NCBI GenBank assembly: GCA_038749025.1
Contig: JBCDIL010000005.1
Location: 62,001-126,000 of the forward strand
Direction: 5' to 3'
Source: JBCAXA01 sp038749025
Lineage (GTDB): Bacteria > Pseudomonadota > Gammaproteobacteria > Steroidobacterales > Woeseiaceae
DNA length: 64,000 nucleotides
Shown here: piece after piece, positions 1 to 9,201 of the stretch
How positions within the stretch are numbered: position 1 is the first letter of the stretch
How the letters are laid out: every line of letters starts with the position of its first letter
Made by a program: the position numbers and the translations under genes
The notes under the pieces: model-generated
Databases searched by the model: none
What the model was told of the DNA's origin: nothing
The model's input: only the letters and a program-made list of their open reading frames with translations

Positions 1-64
1 GTGCGCGGCAACCGTTGCAACACAGACGACGTCGTTGGTAACGCTGCGCTCCCGTGGTAGCGGA

Positions 65-2488
65 TTAGAACGAGACTTCGAATATCACGCCGAAGGTCTG
101 TGGCTGACCGAGTGTCGCACCCGATAAGCTTGAATCCGTCGTATTGCGACCGACGCTCACAAGATACTGCTCATCGAACACGTTCTGTCCATAGACAAAC
201 GCTCCCCAGCGCTCCTGGGTGTAACCAAACCGCACATTAGTAACAAAGTAGGGGTCATTCTCTAATTCCGGTCCGTTTTGGATGCCAGCAAAGTAAGACT
301 CGGAGTAAATGTTGTCGACGGTCAAAGAAAACCCTGATCCAAATACATACGTTCCACCAAACGATGCGTTAAACCGCGGTTGAAACGGAAATTCGTTGCC
401 GTTGAAGTTACCGCCTTGGAAAAGAAAATCGCCGAATTCCGATTTGGCGATACCGGCCGACGCGTACAACGACAAATCGTCGCTCGCCTCCCACAATGTC
501 TCAAGCTCAAACCCGTACAGCTCCGATTCGCCAGCGTTAGCAATAAAGCGCACAAGCGGGACGAGCGGATCCGGCGAGAATCGTACCTGCATGTCCTTGT
601 AGTCAATCAAGAAGGCATTGGCGCTAACCGACAATGACCCATCCAAGAAAAGGCCACGAAAGGCGAGTTCGTAGTTGTCGGTAAACTCGGGCGCAAACTC
701 GATCGGCTCGTTCGAATCTGGACGGATATCGGCACCACCCGGTCGATAGCCGCGTTGGTAAACTAGGCTCAGGCCAACGTTCTCAGTGAAGTTATAGGTC
801 AGAGCGAGCTTCGGCAAAAACGCATCGAAATCAGCATCGCCTTCAAAATCGACATTCGTATTCGGTAAGAACGGTAGTTCCGGAACGGCTTGAAACGACT
901 GGTTTTCATTGCGCGTGGAATCCTCAAAGTCGTAGCGCGCACCGAACACGACTGTCCACGCGTCGGTCAGCTCGAACTCGGCCTCACCGAACACCGCAAT
1001 GTTCTGGAAATTATTGTCGTAGCCATCCGAGCCGGAGAAAATCGCGCCAAGGAAGGGCCCAGACAGTATTCGCGCACTGGTCTCGTCGAACTCGTTGTAG
1101 TAAAAGCCAGCAATGCCGCGAAACACGCCAGCCGCGTCGTAGTTGAGCCGCAACTCCTGCGTCAGTGCTTTGTCGCTTGCATCAGCAATCGATGTTATCC
1201 CTACCCCCTCTGTGGCTGGAACGGGATCGAGCTTGTTCGTCAAATCAGAATATGTCGTTATCGACGTAACGCTGAGAGCGTCACTGATTTCGTATTCCAC
1301 GTTGAGCGAATACGACGTGACTTCGGTGGATGTGATGTTGACCGTATCGGTAATCCGCCCAGCGAAAAAATCGGGGCCATTGACGGCATTCAGCCCCTCA
1401 ATGCTATCGCTTTGCGTGATCGATAAAATAGCGCTCAGGTTCTTGGTCGGCGAGTACAGCAGTTTGGCGCGTATCTGGTCGCGTTCGTTGATACCGACAT
1501 CATCCAGTACTTGTCCGTCAGCGGTCACAAACTCAGTGAATCCGTCGGTGGCGGTGAAGTCAGCGGCGACGCGGAACGCGAGGACGTCATCGACGATCGG
1601 CCCCCCGAAGGCGACAGCGTATTGACTGCTATCAAACTCGCCGACGGCAACTCTCGCCCGTCCAGTCCAGTCAAAGGTAGGATTGGCCGTATTGATAATG
1701 ATGGCCCCACCTAACGCTGCGCGCCCTTGGGTCGTCGTCTGAGCGCCGCGAAAAACCTCGACTTGCTCTACGTCCCACGTACTCAAGAGGCCATTGCCGG
1801 CGCCAAACTGCGACTGCACGGCGCCGTCGACGTAAATCGCCGAGGTTTGCGACGTGTCACCGGTACCACTGCCGACTCCGCGCTCTGGAATGCCCCGGAT
1901 CGAATAACCGCTGCCGCCACTGTCAACGACGTTCGGTATCCGCTGCAGGACCTGCTCGATATCCGTGATGAAGCTCGAGTCGATGACATCGCCGCGTAGT
2001 ACAGAAACGCTGGCGACTGTGTCTTGCAGCGATCGATCGAACTTCTCACCGCGGACAACGAGTTCGTCGATACGGGTTGAGCTTACTCGGGTAGGTGTCC
2101 GGGGCTCAGAAGACGCGGGTGGCACTGCGGTGGCGGCACTGTCCTGCGGTTTCTCACCGATCACGTAGGCTCCCCGGTCCGTCTGTTTGGCAGCAAGACC
2201 GGTACCGGCTAGCATCTGCTCTAGCGCAGCCTCGAGCGTAAAACGCCCCCTGACCGGCGCCGCCTGCCGACCGGTTACCAAAGCCTCATCGGCGAAGATG
2301 GCGGTACCGAACGCCTCCGACAGCGCAATTAGCGCATCACCAAGACTTGGCTCGGCAATATCGATAGACAGTGATGACGAGGTCGGCACTTGATCTTGCT
2401 GTTGGGCCGAAACAGTGGGCGCGATGGTAAGACCGACCGCCAGGATGGCGATTATCTTCAGCAGGCGTGGGAGGCATTGTGGGCGCAT
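65..2488 (-). CDS. TonB-dependent receptor with N-terminal STN signalling domain (FecA-type)
   Basis: Outer-membrane siderophore or ferric-chelate receptor of the transducer type, 807 aa. A signal peptide (residues 1 to about 28, ending VSAQ) is followed by an STN/secretin-like domain at about 40-112 (DALIALSEAFG, then a GRFTLEAALEQML stretch). This is the periplasmic module that contacts a FecR anti-sigma factor. A plug domain with a TonB-box-like DELVVRGEKF near 142 and a beta-barrel ending in a terminal Phe (FEVSF) complete it. It lies 117 nt downstream of fecR-like and sigma-factor genes on the same strand, the classical FecI-FecR-FecA order. A Fur-like box precedes it. The iron role is inferred from this context; the ligand cannot be read from sequence. 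Confidence 0.93.
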   Translation of the reverse strand: MRPQCLPRLLKIIAILAVGLTIAPTVSAQQQDQVPTSSSLSIDIAEPSLGDALIALSEAFGTAIFADEALVTGRQAAPVRGRFTLEAALEQMLAGTGLAAKQTDRGAYVIGEKPQDSAATAVPPASSEPRTPTRVSSTRIDELVVRGEKFDRSLQDTVASVSVLRGDVIDSSFITDIEQVLQRIPNVVDSGGSGYSIRGIPERGVGSGTGDTSQTSAIYVDGAVQSQFGAGNGLLSTWDVEQVEVFRGAQTTTQGRAALGGAIIINTANPTFDWTGRARVAVGEFDSSQYAVAFGGPIVDDVLAFRVAADFTATDGFTEFVTADGQVLDDVGINERDQIRAKLLYSPTKNLSAILSITQSDSIEGLNAVNGPDFFAGRITDTVNITSTEVTSYSLNVEYEISDALSVTSITTYSDLTNKLDPVPATEGVGITSIADASDKALTQELRLNYDAAGVFRGIAGFYYNEFDETSARILSGPFLGAIFSGSDGYDNNFQNIAVFGEAEFELTDAWTVVFGARYDFEDSTRNENQSFQAVPELPFLPNTNVDFEGDADFDAFLPKLALTYNFTENVGLSLVYQRGYRPGGADIRPDSNEPIEFAPEFTDNYELAFRGLFLDGSLSVSANAFLIDYKDMQVRFSPDPLVPLVRFIANAGESELYGFELETLWEASDDLSLYASAGIAKSEFGDFLFQGGNFNGNEFPFQPRFNASFGGTYVFGSGFSLTVDNIYSESYFAGIQNGPELENDPYFVTNVRFGYTQERWGAFVYGQNVFDEQYLVSVGRNTTDSSLSGATLGQPQTFGVIFEVSF

Positions 2489-2513
2489 GATGCGGGCTTA
2501 CTCCGTTCTCATT

Positions 2514-2532
2514 GAAATTGATACGCATTCGC
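2514..2532 (-). promoter_or_regulatory. Putative Fur box upstream of the STN receptor
   Basis: The 19-mer GAAATTGATACGCATTCGC matches 13 of 19 positions of the classical Fur consensus GATAATGATAATCATTATC by hand count. It lies 26 nt upstream of the receptor start, in the gap after fecR. Iron repression through Fur is an inference. Confidence 0.45.
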
Positions 2533-2605
2533 AGTGCGGATATCTAATGAAGAACGAGCCGCTCAAATGTGCACCCGCGGCTAAGAAAAAATACGGCTGC
2601 GCGAA

Positions 2606-3673
2606 CTACGGGGATCGGGGGGCGTTAGGATCGGCCGACAGCGTGATACGGTCAGCCGTGGAACGATCAACATCCAGCTGGTGCACGGCGGCAATTGTGT
2701 CTAATAGTTGATCAACATCATCCCCAAAAAACACGCCGCGGACTTTTTTCTCAAGCAAGGCATCCGATCCCGCGCCGACCACGATCGGTCGGGCGCTGTA
2801 ACGATTCGCATCTGCCAATACCTCAGCAATCGTTGCCCCGCGGTAGATTAATTTGCCATGACGCCATGCGCCGACGCTCTCGATGCTCGTCATTGCCGGG
2901 GGCTGTAAGCCTGCTTCCTTCGTTGCCGTCACCATCTCGCCGGCAGTAAGGGTCTGTTGATCCTTAATCGCTGTCGGTCGACCGGCGATTGTTACGGGAT
3001 AGGTAACCTCGACTTGCCCCTCGGCAACAGCGACGCGGGCGACGCCACCGCCACTGCGCACATCGAACGTGGTTCCAATCACGACCACGGTCAATTTTTC
3101 CGTAGTCACGGAAAATGGCCGATCTGGATTGGACACGACATCGAAAAACGCGGCGCCACCTTCAACAGCCACACGACGCGCGCTATCGCTGTAGGTCACG
3201 TTTATCGACGTGGCCGGACCCAAAGTAACGAGCGATCCGTCGCCGAGCGTGATGTCCCGTGTCTCACCAACGCGCGTTTGTGCGGTTTCGGTTCGCGTTG
3301 GTCGTGCGGCGCCAGAATCTAGCTCGTTACCTAAACGGGGATAAAAAATTCCAGTGATTAGGGCAGCCGCGACGGCAGCGCCGAAAATCGGCAATGACGG
3401 TCGCCAGCGTAACCAGGCCTGGCTCGGCTGCGCGACAGCGTCGGCGGCACCGTCCTGAGTAGCTGTGCAAATGTCGGTGGCCGACAGTTCTGAGAGTGCT
3501 GCGCGGAACGTGACAGCTTGGTCGTACAGATCGCGATGCCTGGGTGTTGAGTCGCGCCACATCGCGAATCGTTCCCGGTCAGCGTCGGAAACATCGGGGT
3601 CGTCGAGGACGAGCAACCACTCGTGAGCCTCTTGCAACAGCTGTGCAGTGTCCGTACTGGAGGGTGATGTCAT
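2606..3673 (-). CDS. FecR-family anti-sigma / sigma regulator
   Basis: Inner-membrane anti-sigma factor, 355 aa, that relays the receptor's ligand state to the adjacent ECF sigma factor. The N-terminal cytoplasmic DUF4880-like part (about 12-60) has the AHEWLLVLDDP and RFAMWRDSTPRHRDLYD signatures. One transmembrane helix lies near residues 95-115 (AAVAAALITGIF). The FecR domain follows (about 130-225: GETRDITLGDGSLVTLG, VEGGAAFFDV, IGTTFDVR). The C-terminal DUF4974/STN-like domain (about 270-345) contains the GVFFGDD turn. The sigma gene ends 16 nt upstream. The family assignment is secure; the signal is unknown. Confidence 0.93.
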   Translation of the reverse strand: MTSPSSTDTAQLLQEAHEWLLVLDDPDVSDADRERFAMWRDSTPRHRDLYDQAVTFRAALSELSATDICTATQDGAADAVAQPSQAWLRWRPSLPIFGAAVAAALITGIFYPRLGNELDSGAARPTRTETAQTRVGETRDITLGDGSLVTLGPATSINVTYSDSARRVAVEGGAAFFDVVSNPDRPFSVTTEKLTVVVIGTTFDVRSGGGVARVAVAEGQVEVTYPVTIAGRPTAIKDQQTLTAGEMVTATKEAGLQPPAMTSIESVGAWRHGKLIYRGATIAEVLADANRYSARPIVVGAGSDALLEKKVRGVFFGDDVDQLLDTIAAVHQLDVDRSTADRITLSADPNAPRSP

Positions 3674-3689
3674 TTTCCCAACCTACCGA

Positions 3690-4295
3690 CTAATCCACGA
3701 ACAGCAGATTCAGCTCGGCATGAGCTTTAGCGATGTGCTTACGAACCGCCGTTATTGAAATACTCAACTCCTTGCCGATTTGTGCCAGCGTTCGTCCGTC
3801 CAGTCGATACAGCAGCAGTGCTCGTCGACGGCGCTCCGGCATCGCCATGATTGCCTGGTTAATCACAGCTAGCTGCTCTCTTGCCCTAATGACGATCTCA
3901 GGACTTAAGTTTTCACCCTTCAACGAAAAATAGAGCTGCTCAATCTCAAAGTCGTACTTGGACCGAATACTCAGCGTCTTTTTCGCATCGAGTACCAGAT
4001 TCCGGGCCGTACGCCAGACGAAGGCCTTGAGATTGCGAATGTGCGTGATATCGCCGAGCTCAGCAACCCGTTGAAACGCGTCTTGAATAACGTCATCGGG
4101 ATCCGGCGGCCCGCTGCCGAAACGCCCTTGGATACCGACAGTGAGCTCCTCAGCGCACTCTGCATAAAGCTGCGCCAGCCGCTGATTTTGTGCAGAAGGA
4201 AGGTTGCCGCCCTGCGTTGGTACTGCCGAGTCTTCAACGTCAGTTGCCGGCGGTTGTGCCGCAAGTTTGCGAACGGATGGAGGCGAGGCAGACAT
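3690..4295 (-). CDS. FecI-type ECF RNA polymerase sigma factor
   Basis: ECF sigma factor, 201 aa from the ATG at 4295. Region 2 spans about residues 40-115 (PDPDDVIQDAFQRV, RNLKAFVWRTARNLVLD). Region 4 spans about 140-195 (MPERRRRALLLYRLDG, TLAQIGKELSISITAVRKH). The frame stays open another 65 codons upstream, but that stretch has no sigma homology and an odd composition, so the internal start MSASPPSVRK is preferred. It is followed directly by fecR and the STN receptor, so its target is probably the receptor promoter. A Fur-like site sits about 90 nt upstream. Confidence 0.9.
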   Translation of the reverse strand: MSASPPSVRKLAAQPPATDVEDSAVPTQGGNLPSAQNQRLAQLYAECAEELTVGIQGRFGSGPPDPDDVIQDAFQRVAELGDITHIRNLKAFVWRTARNLVLDAKKTLSIRSKYDFEIEQLYFSLKGENLSPEIVIRAREQLAVINQAIMAMPERRRRALLLYRLDGRTLAQIGKELSISITAVRKHIAKAHAELNLLFVD

Positions 4296-4734
4296 CAGTC
4301 CGCCGCGGTTACATACATCAATCGCAGGCGCTGAACGTAGCCAGAGGCGCGCGGCAGCGAGCCGAGACAGTGGTAGATGCAATTGCGAACGCGAATCATT
4401 ACGGGAGCGTACCGGACGCCGGAAGGTTTGCACAGCCGGTCCTGTTTTTGGCGACATCATTGGGGGCAATGTGGGTCCTTCGATTGGCATAGCTATCGCG
4501 TGGGATCCACCGTTAGCTCAGCATCGGCTCGTTCCAATCAGAGCAGGCAACAGCCAGTTCGATTGCGAATCAGCCAATATGCAGCGTTCGCCGCGTGCTG
4601 GGCGCTTCGGAAGCAACTCGACACCGTTTCGACGACTTGAAACGATGGGTACGGAGGAGACTCATCAGCGGTACGGTCTAGGTGGCAGAGGTAAAGACAA
4701 ACCGTTTGCTCGGTGCGGTATTAGGCTTAAGAAG
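4296..4734. other. 439-nt intergenic stretch
   Basis: Region between the divergent sigma-factor and DUF4149 genes. One forward frame is open across it by chance, in phase with the DUF4149 gene, but the translated sequence is Arg/Ser-rich and low in family-like character. The only element I can support is the Fur-like site at 4385-4403. Confidence 0.5.
4385..4403 (-). promoter_or_regulatory. Putative Fur box upstream of the ECF sigma gene
   Basis: GCGAACGCGAATCATTACG matches 12 of 19 positions of the Fur consensus by hand count and is centred about 100 nt upstream of the sigma-factor ATG. With the similar site before the receptor, it suggests iron control of both transcription units. It could be chance in a 439-nt gap. 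Confidence 0.4.
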
Positions 4735-5145
4735 ATGACAATTGACCTATTCGTCAACGCGATCGTGTTCGGCTTGCTCGGCAGCATGGTGTTCTTCCCC
4801 GCTGTTGTTGCACCGACGGTGTTCAAAGCACTTCCACCCGAACACGCTGGGCGGTTCTTAAGGCAACTGTTCCCGCGTTACTACACGTTCATCATTGTCG
4901 CGAGTTCGGTTGCCGCCGTATTGCACTGGCGTGTACCCATTGAAGCCGGCGTGTTGGCCGCTGTGGCACTGTCAACACTGTGGGTTCGCCAATCGTTGGT
5001 GCCCAAGGTCAATGCGTGGCGGGACTTGGAGCTTGCTGGTGATAAGCAAGCTGGCAAGCAGTTCGCGCGTGGCCATCGGCTTAGCGTGGCGATCAATATG
5101 TTGCAGATGCTGCTGCTGATTGCTGTTGCCATACGGACCAAGTAG
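4735..5145 (+). CDS. DUF4149-like small integral membrane protein
   Basis: A 136-aa membrane protein of unknown function with about four hydrophobic segments: residues 5-25, about 46-65, 68-85 and 112-133. The GSMVFFPAVVAPTVFKALP stretch followed by a GRFLRQLFPRYY loop is typical of the DUF4149 family. The ATG at 4735 is chosen because the membrane family signature starts there; the frame is open far upstream but reads as non-coding. It is a lone gene divergent from the iron operon, with no functional link visible. Confidence 0.8.
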   Translation: MTIDLFVNAIVFGLLGSMVFFPAVVAPTVFKALPPEHAGRFLRQLFPRYYTFIIVASSVAAVLHWRVPIEAGVLAAVALSTLWVRQSLVPKVNAWRDLELAGDKQAGKQFARGHRLSVAINMLQMLLLIAVAIRTK

Positions 5146-5478
5146 TAGCAACGGCGGAAAGCGACAACCGTAGACTGCTGGTATTGCCTATCGGCGTGTT
5201 TTGGCTTCATCAAACCGGCAGCGGCGTGGCTGACTCTGGCCGCCTGCGTAACTGCGCGCCTGGCATGGTTTTGTCGCCGCGATTAGCTCACGCCTGACGA
5301 CGTCGAGTGCCTTGATAGAGGCGCAGCCGACAACCGATGGATTTCGCTTAGTTGCGAGGCAAAAAACCTATTTATTGCCTTTGGTCAAGGCTCGAACTTG
5401 TAGACTCGTTGCTGCAGATTCCAGCCGACTAAGAATGGGCGGCTCGACAGCAAACAGACACAGCGGAGCGCAGTATCG
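5146..5478. other. 333-nt intergenic stretch
   Basis: Between two co-directional genes. It contains one weak inverted repeat, AGGCAA at 5357 and TTGCCT at 5375 with a 12-nt A/T-rich loop, too weak to call a terminator. I see no other structure and no convincing small gene. Confidence 0.4.
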
Positions 5479-6213
5479 ATGAGTACCAACAAGACCGTAC
5501 TGGTGATTAGCGCCCATGCGGCGGATTTCGTCTGGCGATGTGGTGGCGCTATCGCGCTGCACCAAGAGAAAGGCTACGACGTCACGATTGCCTGTTTGTC
5601 TTACGGCGAGCGCGGCGAGTCTGCGAAACTCTGGAAACAAGGCGATATCGCGCTCGATGCGGTAAAAGCGTCGCGGCGCAAGGAAGCCGAAAACGCCGCT
5701 GCCGCCTTGGGCGTCCACGCTATCGAGTTCTTCGACTTTGGCGACTACCCACTCAATATCGATACCGACGGCAAGTACCGCATCGTCGACTTGATTCGAA
5801 AAGTCCAACCAACGTTCATGCTCAGCCACTCGAAATGGGACCCTTACAACGCCGACCATATGTACGCCACGCAGATCGCATTGGAATGCCGAATGATCGC
5901 GCAGGCCTGGGGCCATAACCCTGGCGAGAAAGTACTGGGCGCGCCGCAGCTCTATTTGTTTGAGCCTCATCAAACGGAGCAGATGGAATGGAAGCCCGAC
6001 GTCTTCCTCGACATCACCGACGTCTGGGATAAGAAGTGGGCCGCCATTCAATGTATGCAAGGCCAGGAACATCTGTGGAACTACTACCGCAACGCCGCCG
6101 AGAATCGGGCTAATCATTTTCGCCGTAACTCGGGCGGACAAGCTGGCGGTAAGGCGTCGAAGTATGCCGAGGGTTTTCAGTCCATATTCCCGCGCTGCGT
6201 AGATACGCTGTAA
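5479..6213 (+). CDS. PIG-L/LmbE-family hydrolase, probable 4-oxalomesaconate hydratase (GalB-like)
   Basis: Zinc-dependent enzyme of the PIG-L deacetylase fold, 244 aa. It has the variant HxxD motif HAADFVWR near residue 13, the LSYGERGESAKLW block at about 40-52, and a second metal-site His in HSKWDPYNADHMYA. These blocks are those I know from GalB, which hydrates 4-oxalomesaconate in gallate breakdown to pyruvate and oxaloacetate, rather than from sugar deacetylases, which carry AHPDD. The C-terminal EGFQSIFPR also fits. No other gallate-pathway gene is adjacent, so it stands alone here, although the window carries many aromatic genes further on. An N-acyl hydrolase is the alternative. Confidence 0.78.
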   Translation: MSTNKTVLVISAHAADFVWRCGGAIALHQEKGYDVTIACLSYGERGESAKLWKQGDIALDAVKASRRKEAENAAAALGVHAIEFFDFGDYPLNIDTDGKYRIVDLIRKVQPTFMLSHSKWDPYNADHMYATQIALECRMIAQAWGHNPGEKVLGAPQLYLFEPHQTEQMEWKPDVFLDITDVWDKKWAAIQCMQGQEHLWNYYRNAAENRANHFRRNSGGQAGGKASKYAEGFQSIFPRCVDTL

Positions 6214-6345
6214 CGACCTGCCTGGCGCCTGCTAAGAATGGCCGCGTAGGCCCGGAACCTCGCTAGCGCCCTACTCCGCATCGCGTCGCCCGCGCCGCAC
6301 CGTTAGTCGCTAACACATCGTCAACCGAAACGGCGTAGCGTATTC

Positions 6346-8418
6346 TTGCGCTCCTGGGTTGATACAGCTGGACTGGTGTTGGCGACAAGCGCCCTCAAAA
6401 TACTGCGTACCGTTAGCGCATGGCTGCTGGCTCTCTGGGTAAGCGGAGTGGCCGGTCAGGCGTTGCCGAACTCGGCAACCGGGCCGCACATCGCTGTATC
6501 GCTGGTCAGCGAAACCGAAACGTTGCGACCCGGGCGTAACTGGCTCGGCATTTATCTGCAACCTGACCCGGGTTGGCACACCTATTGGCGTAACCCAGGC
6601 GATTCCGGCGAACCGCCGAGCATCGAATGGTCTCTCCCGCCGGGTGTACAGGCCGGTGACATTCAGTGGCCGTTACCGCATGCCATACCGGTCGCGCATC
6701 TTGTCAACTACGGTTACGAAGACGCGGTGCTGCTGATGGTGCCGATTGACGTTAGCGCCACCGCCGAGCCTGATCCTATCGATATCACGGCGAGTCTGTC
6801 GTGGTTGGTCTGCCAAGAAGACTGCATACCGGGCTGGGCCGATCTCGGATTGTCGCTCGGTCTAGCGGACGACCCAGCGCCTAGCGCGGCTAGCTCACTG
6901 TTTGAAGCAACGCGTGAACTCCTGCCTAGCACCGACAGGGTAACGGCGCGGCATGAGATTACCGACTCGCATATTGTGCTGTCCATCACCGACAGTCCGC
7001 TCGGCGCAGCCGACGTGTTCGCGTTTGAACCCAGCGTCTTGCAACACGCGGGCGAGCAAGAGTCGACGCTAGAGGGAAACAACACGGTGTTTGTTTTACC
7101 GCGAAGTGAGTACTTTACGGCCAGCGAGGATGACCTGCGGTTTCTCTTAAGCGACGGGGTGACTGGGTACACCGTCACAAGTGCGTTGAACGGCGCTCCG
7201 ACAGCGGGCGATGCCGGCGTTTCTTCGACGCCACTGCCGCTGACGTTGTTAATGGCGTTTGTAGGCGGTTTGATTCTGAATTTGATGCCCTGCGTACTAC
7301 CGATCTTGTCGATGAAGGCGCTCTCATTACAGAGCTCGGCGCCACCCGGTCTATCCAAGTGGGCCTACGCACTCGGTGTTCTCGTTTGCTTTAATGGATT
7401 TGCCGCGCTTGTCATCGGGCTACGTGCCGCCGGCGACTCGGTGGGCTGGGGCTTTCATTTGCAGCAGCCGTGGGTCATTGCCTTGCTGGCCTTCTTATTC
7501 ACAGCGATCGCTCTGTTGCTCCTTGACGTTATTACGACGAGCGGCCGGCTCGGGAGCTTGGGCCAATCGCTGGTGCAAGGGAATGGTTTCGGTGGGCAAT
7601 TCTTCACCGGCGTACTGGCCGTCATTGTCGCCTCACCGTGCACGGCGCCGTTCATGGCAGCCGCGTTGGGGGTCGCACTGGTCAGTACCGCGCCAGTCAG
7701 TGTCGCTGTCTTTAACGCACTGGCGATCGGCTTTGCACTGCCGCTTACGCTAATGTTCGTCGCTCCGTCATTACGCCGCTTGCTGCCCCGGCCTGGCGCT
7801 TGGATGGAAACGTTCAAACAGTTCCTCGCCTTTCCGATGTTGGCAACGGTCGTCTGGCTCGTTTGGGTGTATTTGCAACAAACGTCGGCGATCGCGCAGT
7901 TTATTTTGCTATCGAGCCTCCTCGGCTTTGCCATGTTTTGCTGGTTCGCACAGAAAGTACGGGGTTCGGTCGCTAGCGGTGCCCTGGTGGCTGGCGCGTT
8001 GGCCATGATAGTCATCGCCGTCCAACAAACACCCGTCAGTGATGGCTCGACTCGCAGCAGTACAGCAGAAGCCTTCTCTACAGCTAAACTCGCCGCGCTG
8101 CGGGCTGATAATCATGTCGTGTTCGTTAACATGACCGCTGACTGGTGTATAACCTGCAAAGTGAACGAACAAGTTGCGCTGCGCTCAAATGAGTTAAGTG
8201 CGTTGTTGGATTCAGACCAAGTGCATTACCTAGTGGGTGACTGGACCAACAAGAACGATGAATACCTGGACTACTTGACCGCTAACCAGCGCTCCGGAGT
8301 CCCTTTTTATGCCGTCTATGCGGGCAATGATCCTGCGGTGGTCTTACCGCAGGTATTAACGACCGAGTCAGTGATGACGGCCATTAACCTCGCTATCGAA
8401 AAGGTGCAACATGATTAA
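6346..8418 (+). CDS. Thiol:disulfide reductase, DsbD/ScsB-like, three-domain
   Basis: Membrane protein, 690 aa, that moves reducing equivalents from cytoplasmic thioredoxin to the periplasm. It has a signal-like N-terminus, a periplasmic DsbD-alpha-like domain (about 30-260) with Cys pair LVCQEDC near 157-161, and a CcdA-like membrane domain with the two buried cysteines (NLMPCVLP near 315 and ASPCTAPF near 430). A C-terminal thioredoxin domain has the catalytic motif ADWCITCK at about 601-604. The start is a TTG; a GTG at 6376 is also possible, and neither has a clear ribosome site. The next gene, a redoxin, overlaps by 8 nt and is a plausible client. Confidence 0.9.
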   Translation: MRSWVDTAGLVLATSALKILRTVSAWLLALWVSGVAGQALPNSATGPHIAVSLVSETETLRPGRNWLGIYLQPDPGWHTYWRNPGDSGEPPSIEWSLPPGVQAGDIQWPLPHAIPVAHLVNYGYEDAVLLMVPIDVSATAEPDPIDITASLSWLVCQEDCIPGWADLGLSLGLADDPAPSAASSLFEATRELLPSTDRVTARHEITDSHIVLSITDSPLGAADVFAFEPSVLQHAGEQESTLEGNNTVFVLPRSEYFTASEDDLRFLLSDGVTGYTVTSALNGAPTAGDAGVSSTPLPLTLLMAFVGGLILNLMPCVLPILSMKALSLQSSAPPGLSKWAYALGVLVCFNGFAALVIGLRAAGDSVGWGFHLQQPWVIALLAFLFTAIALLLLDVITTSGRLGSLGQSLVQGNGFGGQFFTGVLAVIVASPCTAPFMAAALGVALVSTAPVSVAVFNALAIGFALPLTLMFVAPSLRRLLPRPGAWMETFKQFLAFPMLATVVWLVWVYLQQTSAIAQFILLSSLLGFAMFCWFAQKVRGSVASGALVAGALAMIVIAVQQTPVSDGSTRSSTAEAFSTAKLAALRADNHVVFVNMTADWCITCKVNEQVALRSNELSALLDSDQVHYLVGDWTNKNDEYLDYLTANQRSGVPFYAVYAGNDPAVVLPQVLTTESVMTAINLAIEKVQHD

Positions 8419-9025
8419 ACGATTAACGGCCAGCGTGCTTGCTGGCGCTTTGCTGCTCGCTGCACTGGCAAATGCGGCGGTAACGGTCGACGCGCCGGCG
8501 CCCAACTTCACACTGCAAGACGTTAATGGCGACGACGTAACGCTCGCGGACTTCGCCGGGAAGTACGTCGTACTTGAGTGGACAAACCACGACTGTCCCT
8601 ATGTTCGCAAGCACTACGACAGCGGCAATATGCAGCAGTTGCAAAGTCGCTATACAGACCAAGACGTGGTTTGGCTGACGATCATATCGTCCGCTCCAGG
8701 CAAACAGGGTTACGTCGAGTCGGATGAAGCTATTCAGCTAACCGAAACACGTAACGCGGCACCGACGACGGTGCTTCACGACCCGGATGGGAATGTAGGG
8801 CGTGCCTACGGCGCGCGGACAACACCGCACATGTACATCATCGATACGGAAGGCACCCTGCGTTACGCGGGCGCCATTGACAGCATTAAGTCGGCTCGCC
8901 AGTCCGATATTGCCAAAGCAACCAACTACGTGGATGCCGCGATGTCGGCATTAATGGCTGGTGACGAGGTCGAAGAAAAGCTCACAGCACCGTACGGGTG
9001 CTCGGTGAAGTACTCGTCTACGTAG
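8411..9025 (+). CDS. Exported thioredoxin-fold redoxin (AhpC/TSA-like)
   Basis: A 204-aa protein with a cleavable signal peptide (ending near ALANA, about residue 22) and a thioredoxin-like fold. It has the FTLQDVNGDDVTLADFAGKYVVLEW entry strand, a single-cysteine active site NHDCPYVRKHY near Cys63, and the cis-Pro region TTPHMYIID. A conserved second cysteine sits near the C-terminus (YGCSVKY, about 196). It is translationally coupled to the DsbD-like gene, so it is probably re-reduced by that protein in the periplasm. It may work as a thiol peroxidase or oxidoreductase; the client is unknown. Confidence 0.88.
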   Translation: MIKRLTASVLAGALLLAALANAAVTVDAPAPNFTLQDVNGDDVTLADFAGKYVVLEWTNHDCPYVRKHYDSGNMQQLQSRYTDQDVVWLTIISSAPGKQGYVESDEAIQLTETRNAAPTTVLHDPDGNVGRAYGARTTPHMYIIDTEGTLRYAGAIDSIKSARQSDIAKATNYVDAAMSALMAGDEVEEKLTAPYGCSVKYSST

Positions 9026-9085
9026 CCGCCGTAACGAGGCAGACGGCTGGATAGCGATCTCGTTGCTGTCGCCTCACTGCGTTGC

Positions 9086-9113
9086 AAAAAGGGCCCTGCG
9101 GGGCCCTTTTTTT
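9086..9113 (+). terminator. Rho-independent terminator
   Basis: Perfect GGGCCC / GGGCCC stem around a TGCG loop, flanked by five A on the left and seven T on the right. It terminates the dsbD-redoxin operon and can work in both directions, also for the minus-strand RidA gene. Confidence 0.9.
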
Positions 9114-9201
9114 GATCGCTGGCGACGCGGGTAAGCTGATGGCATTCGGTGACCAGGCACGCGGTTATCGCTCGCGCGTAAAGTACCGACGTACGACTCG
9201 C

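Noticed and set aside
1..60. Short open frame from the window edge ending in TAG
   Set aside because: Only 19 codons visible, with no recognisable motif; it could be the end of an upstream gene but nothing supports it.
4296..4490. Longer version of the sigma factor from ATG 4490
   Set aside because: The 65 extra residues show no sigma features; the ATG at 4295 starts a typical ECF protein.
4204..4734. Upstream extension of the DUF4149 frame
   Set aside because: It is open by chance, overlaps the sigma gene on the other strand, and its composition is unlike a protein. The membrane family begins at 4735.
5357..5380. A/T-rich inverted repeat in the gap before the GalB-like gene
   Set aside because: A six-bp stem with a 12-nt loop and no T-run is too weak for a terminator or switch.
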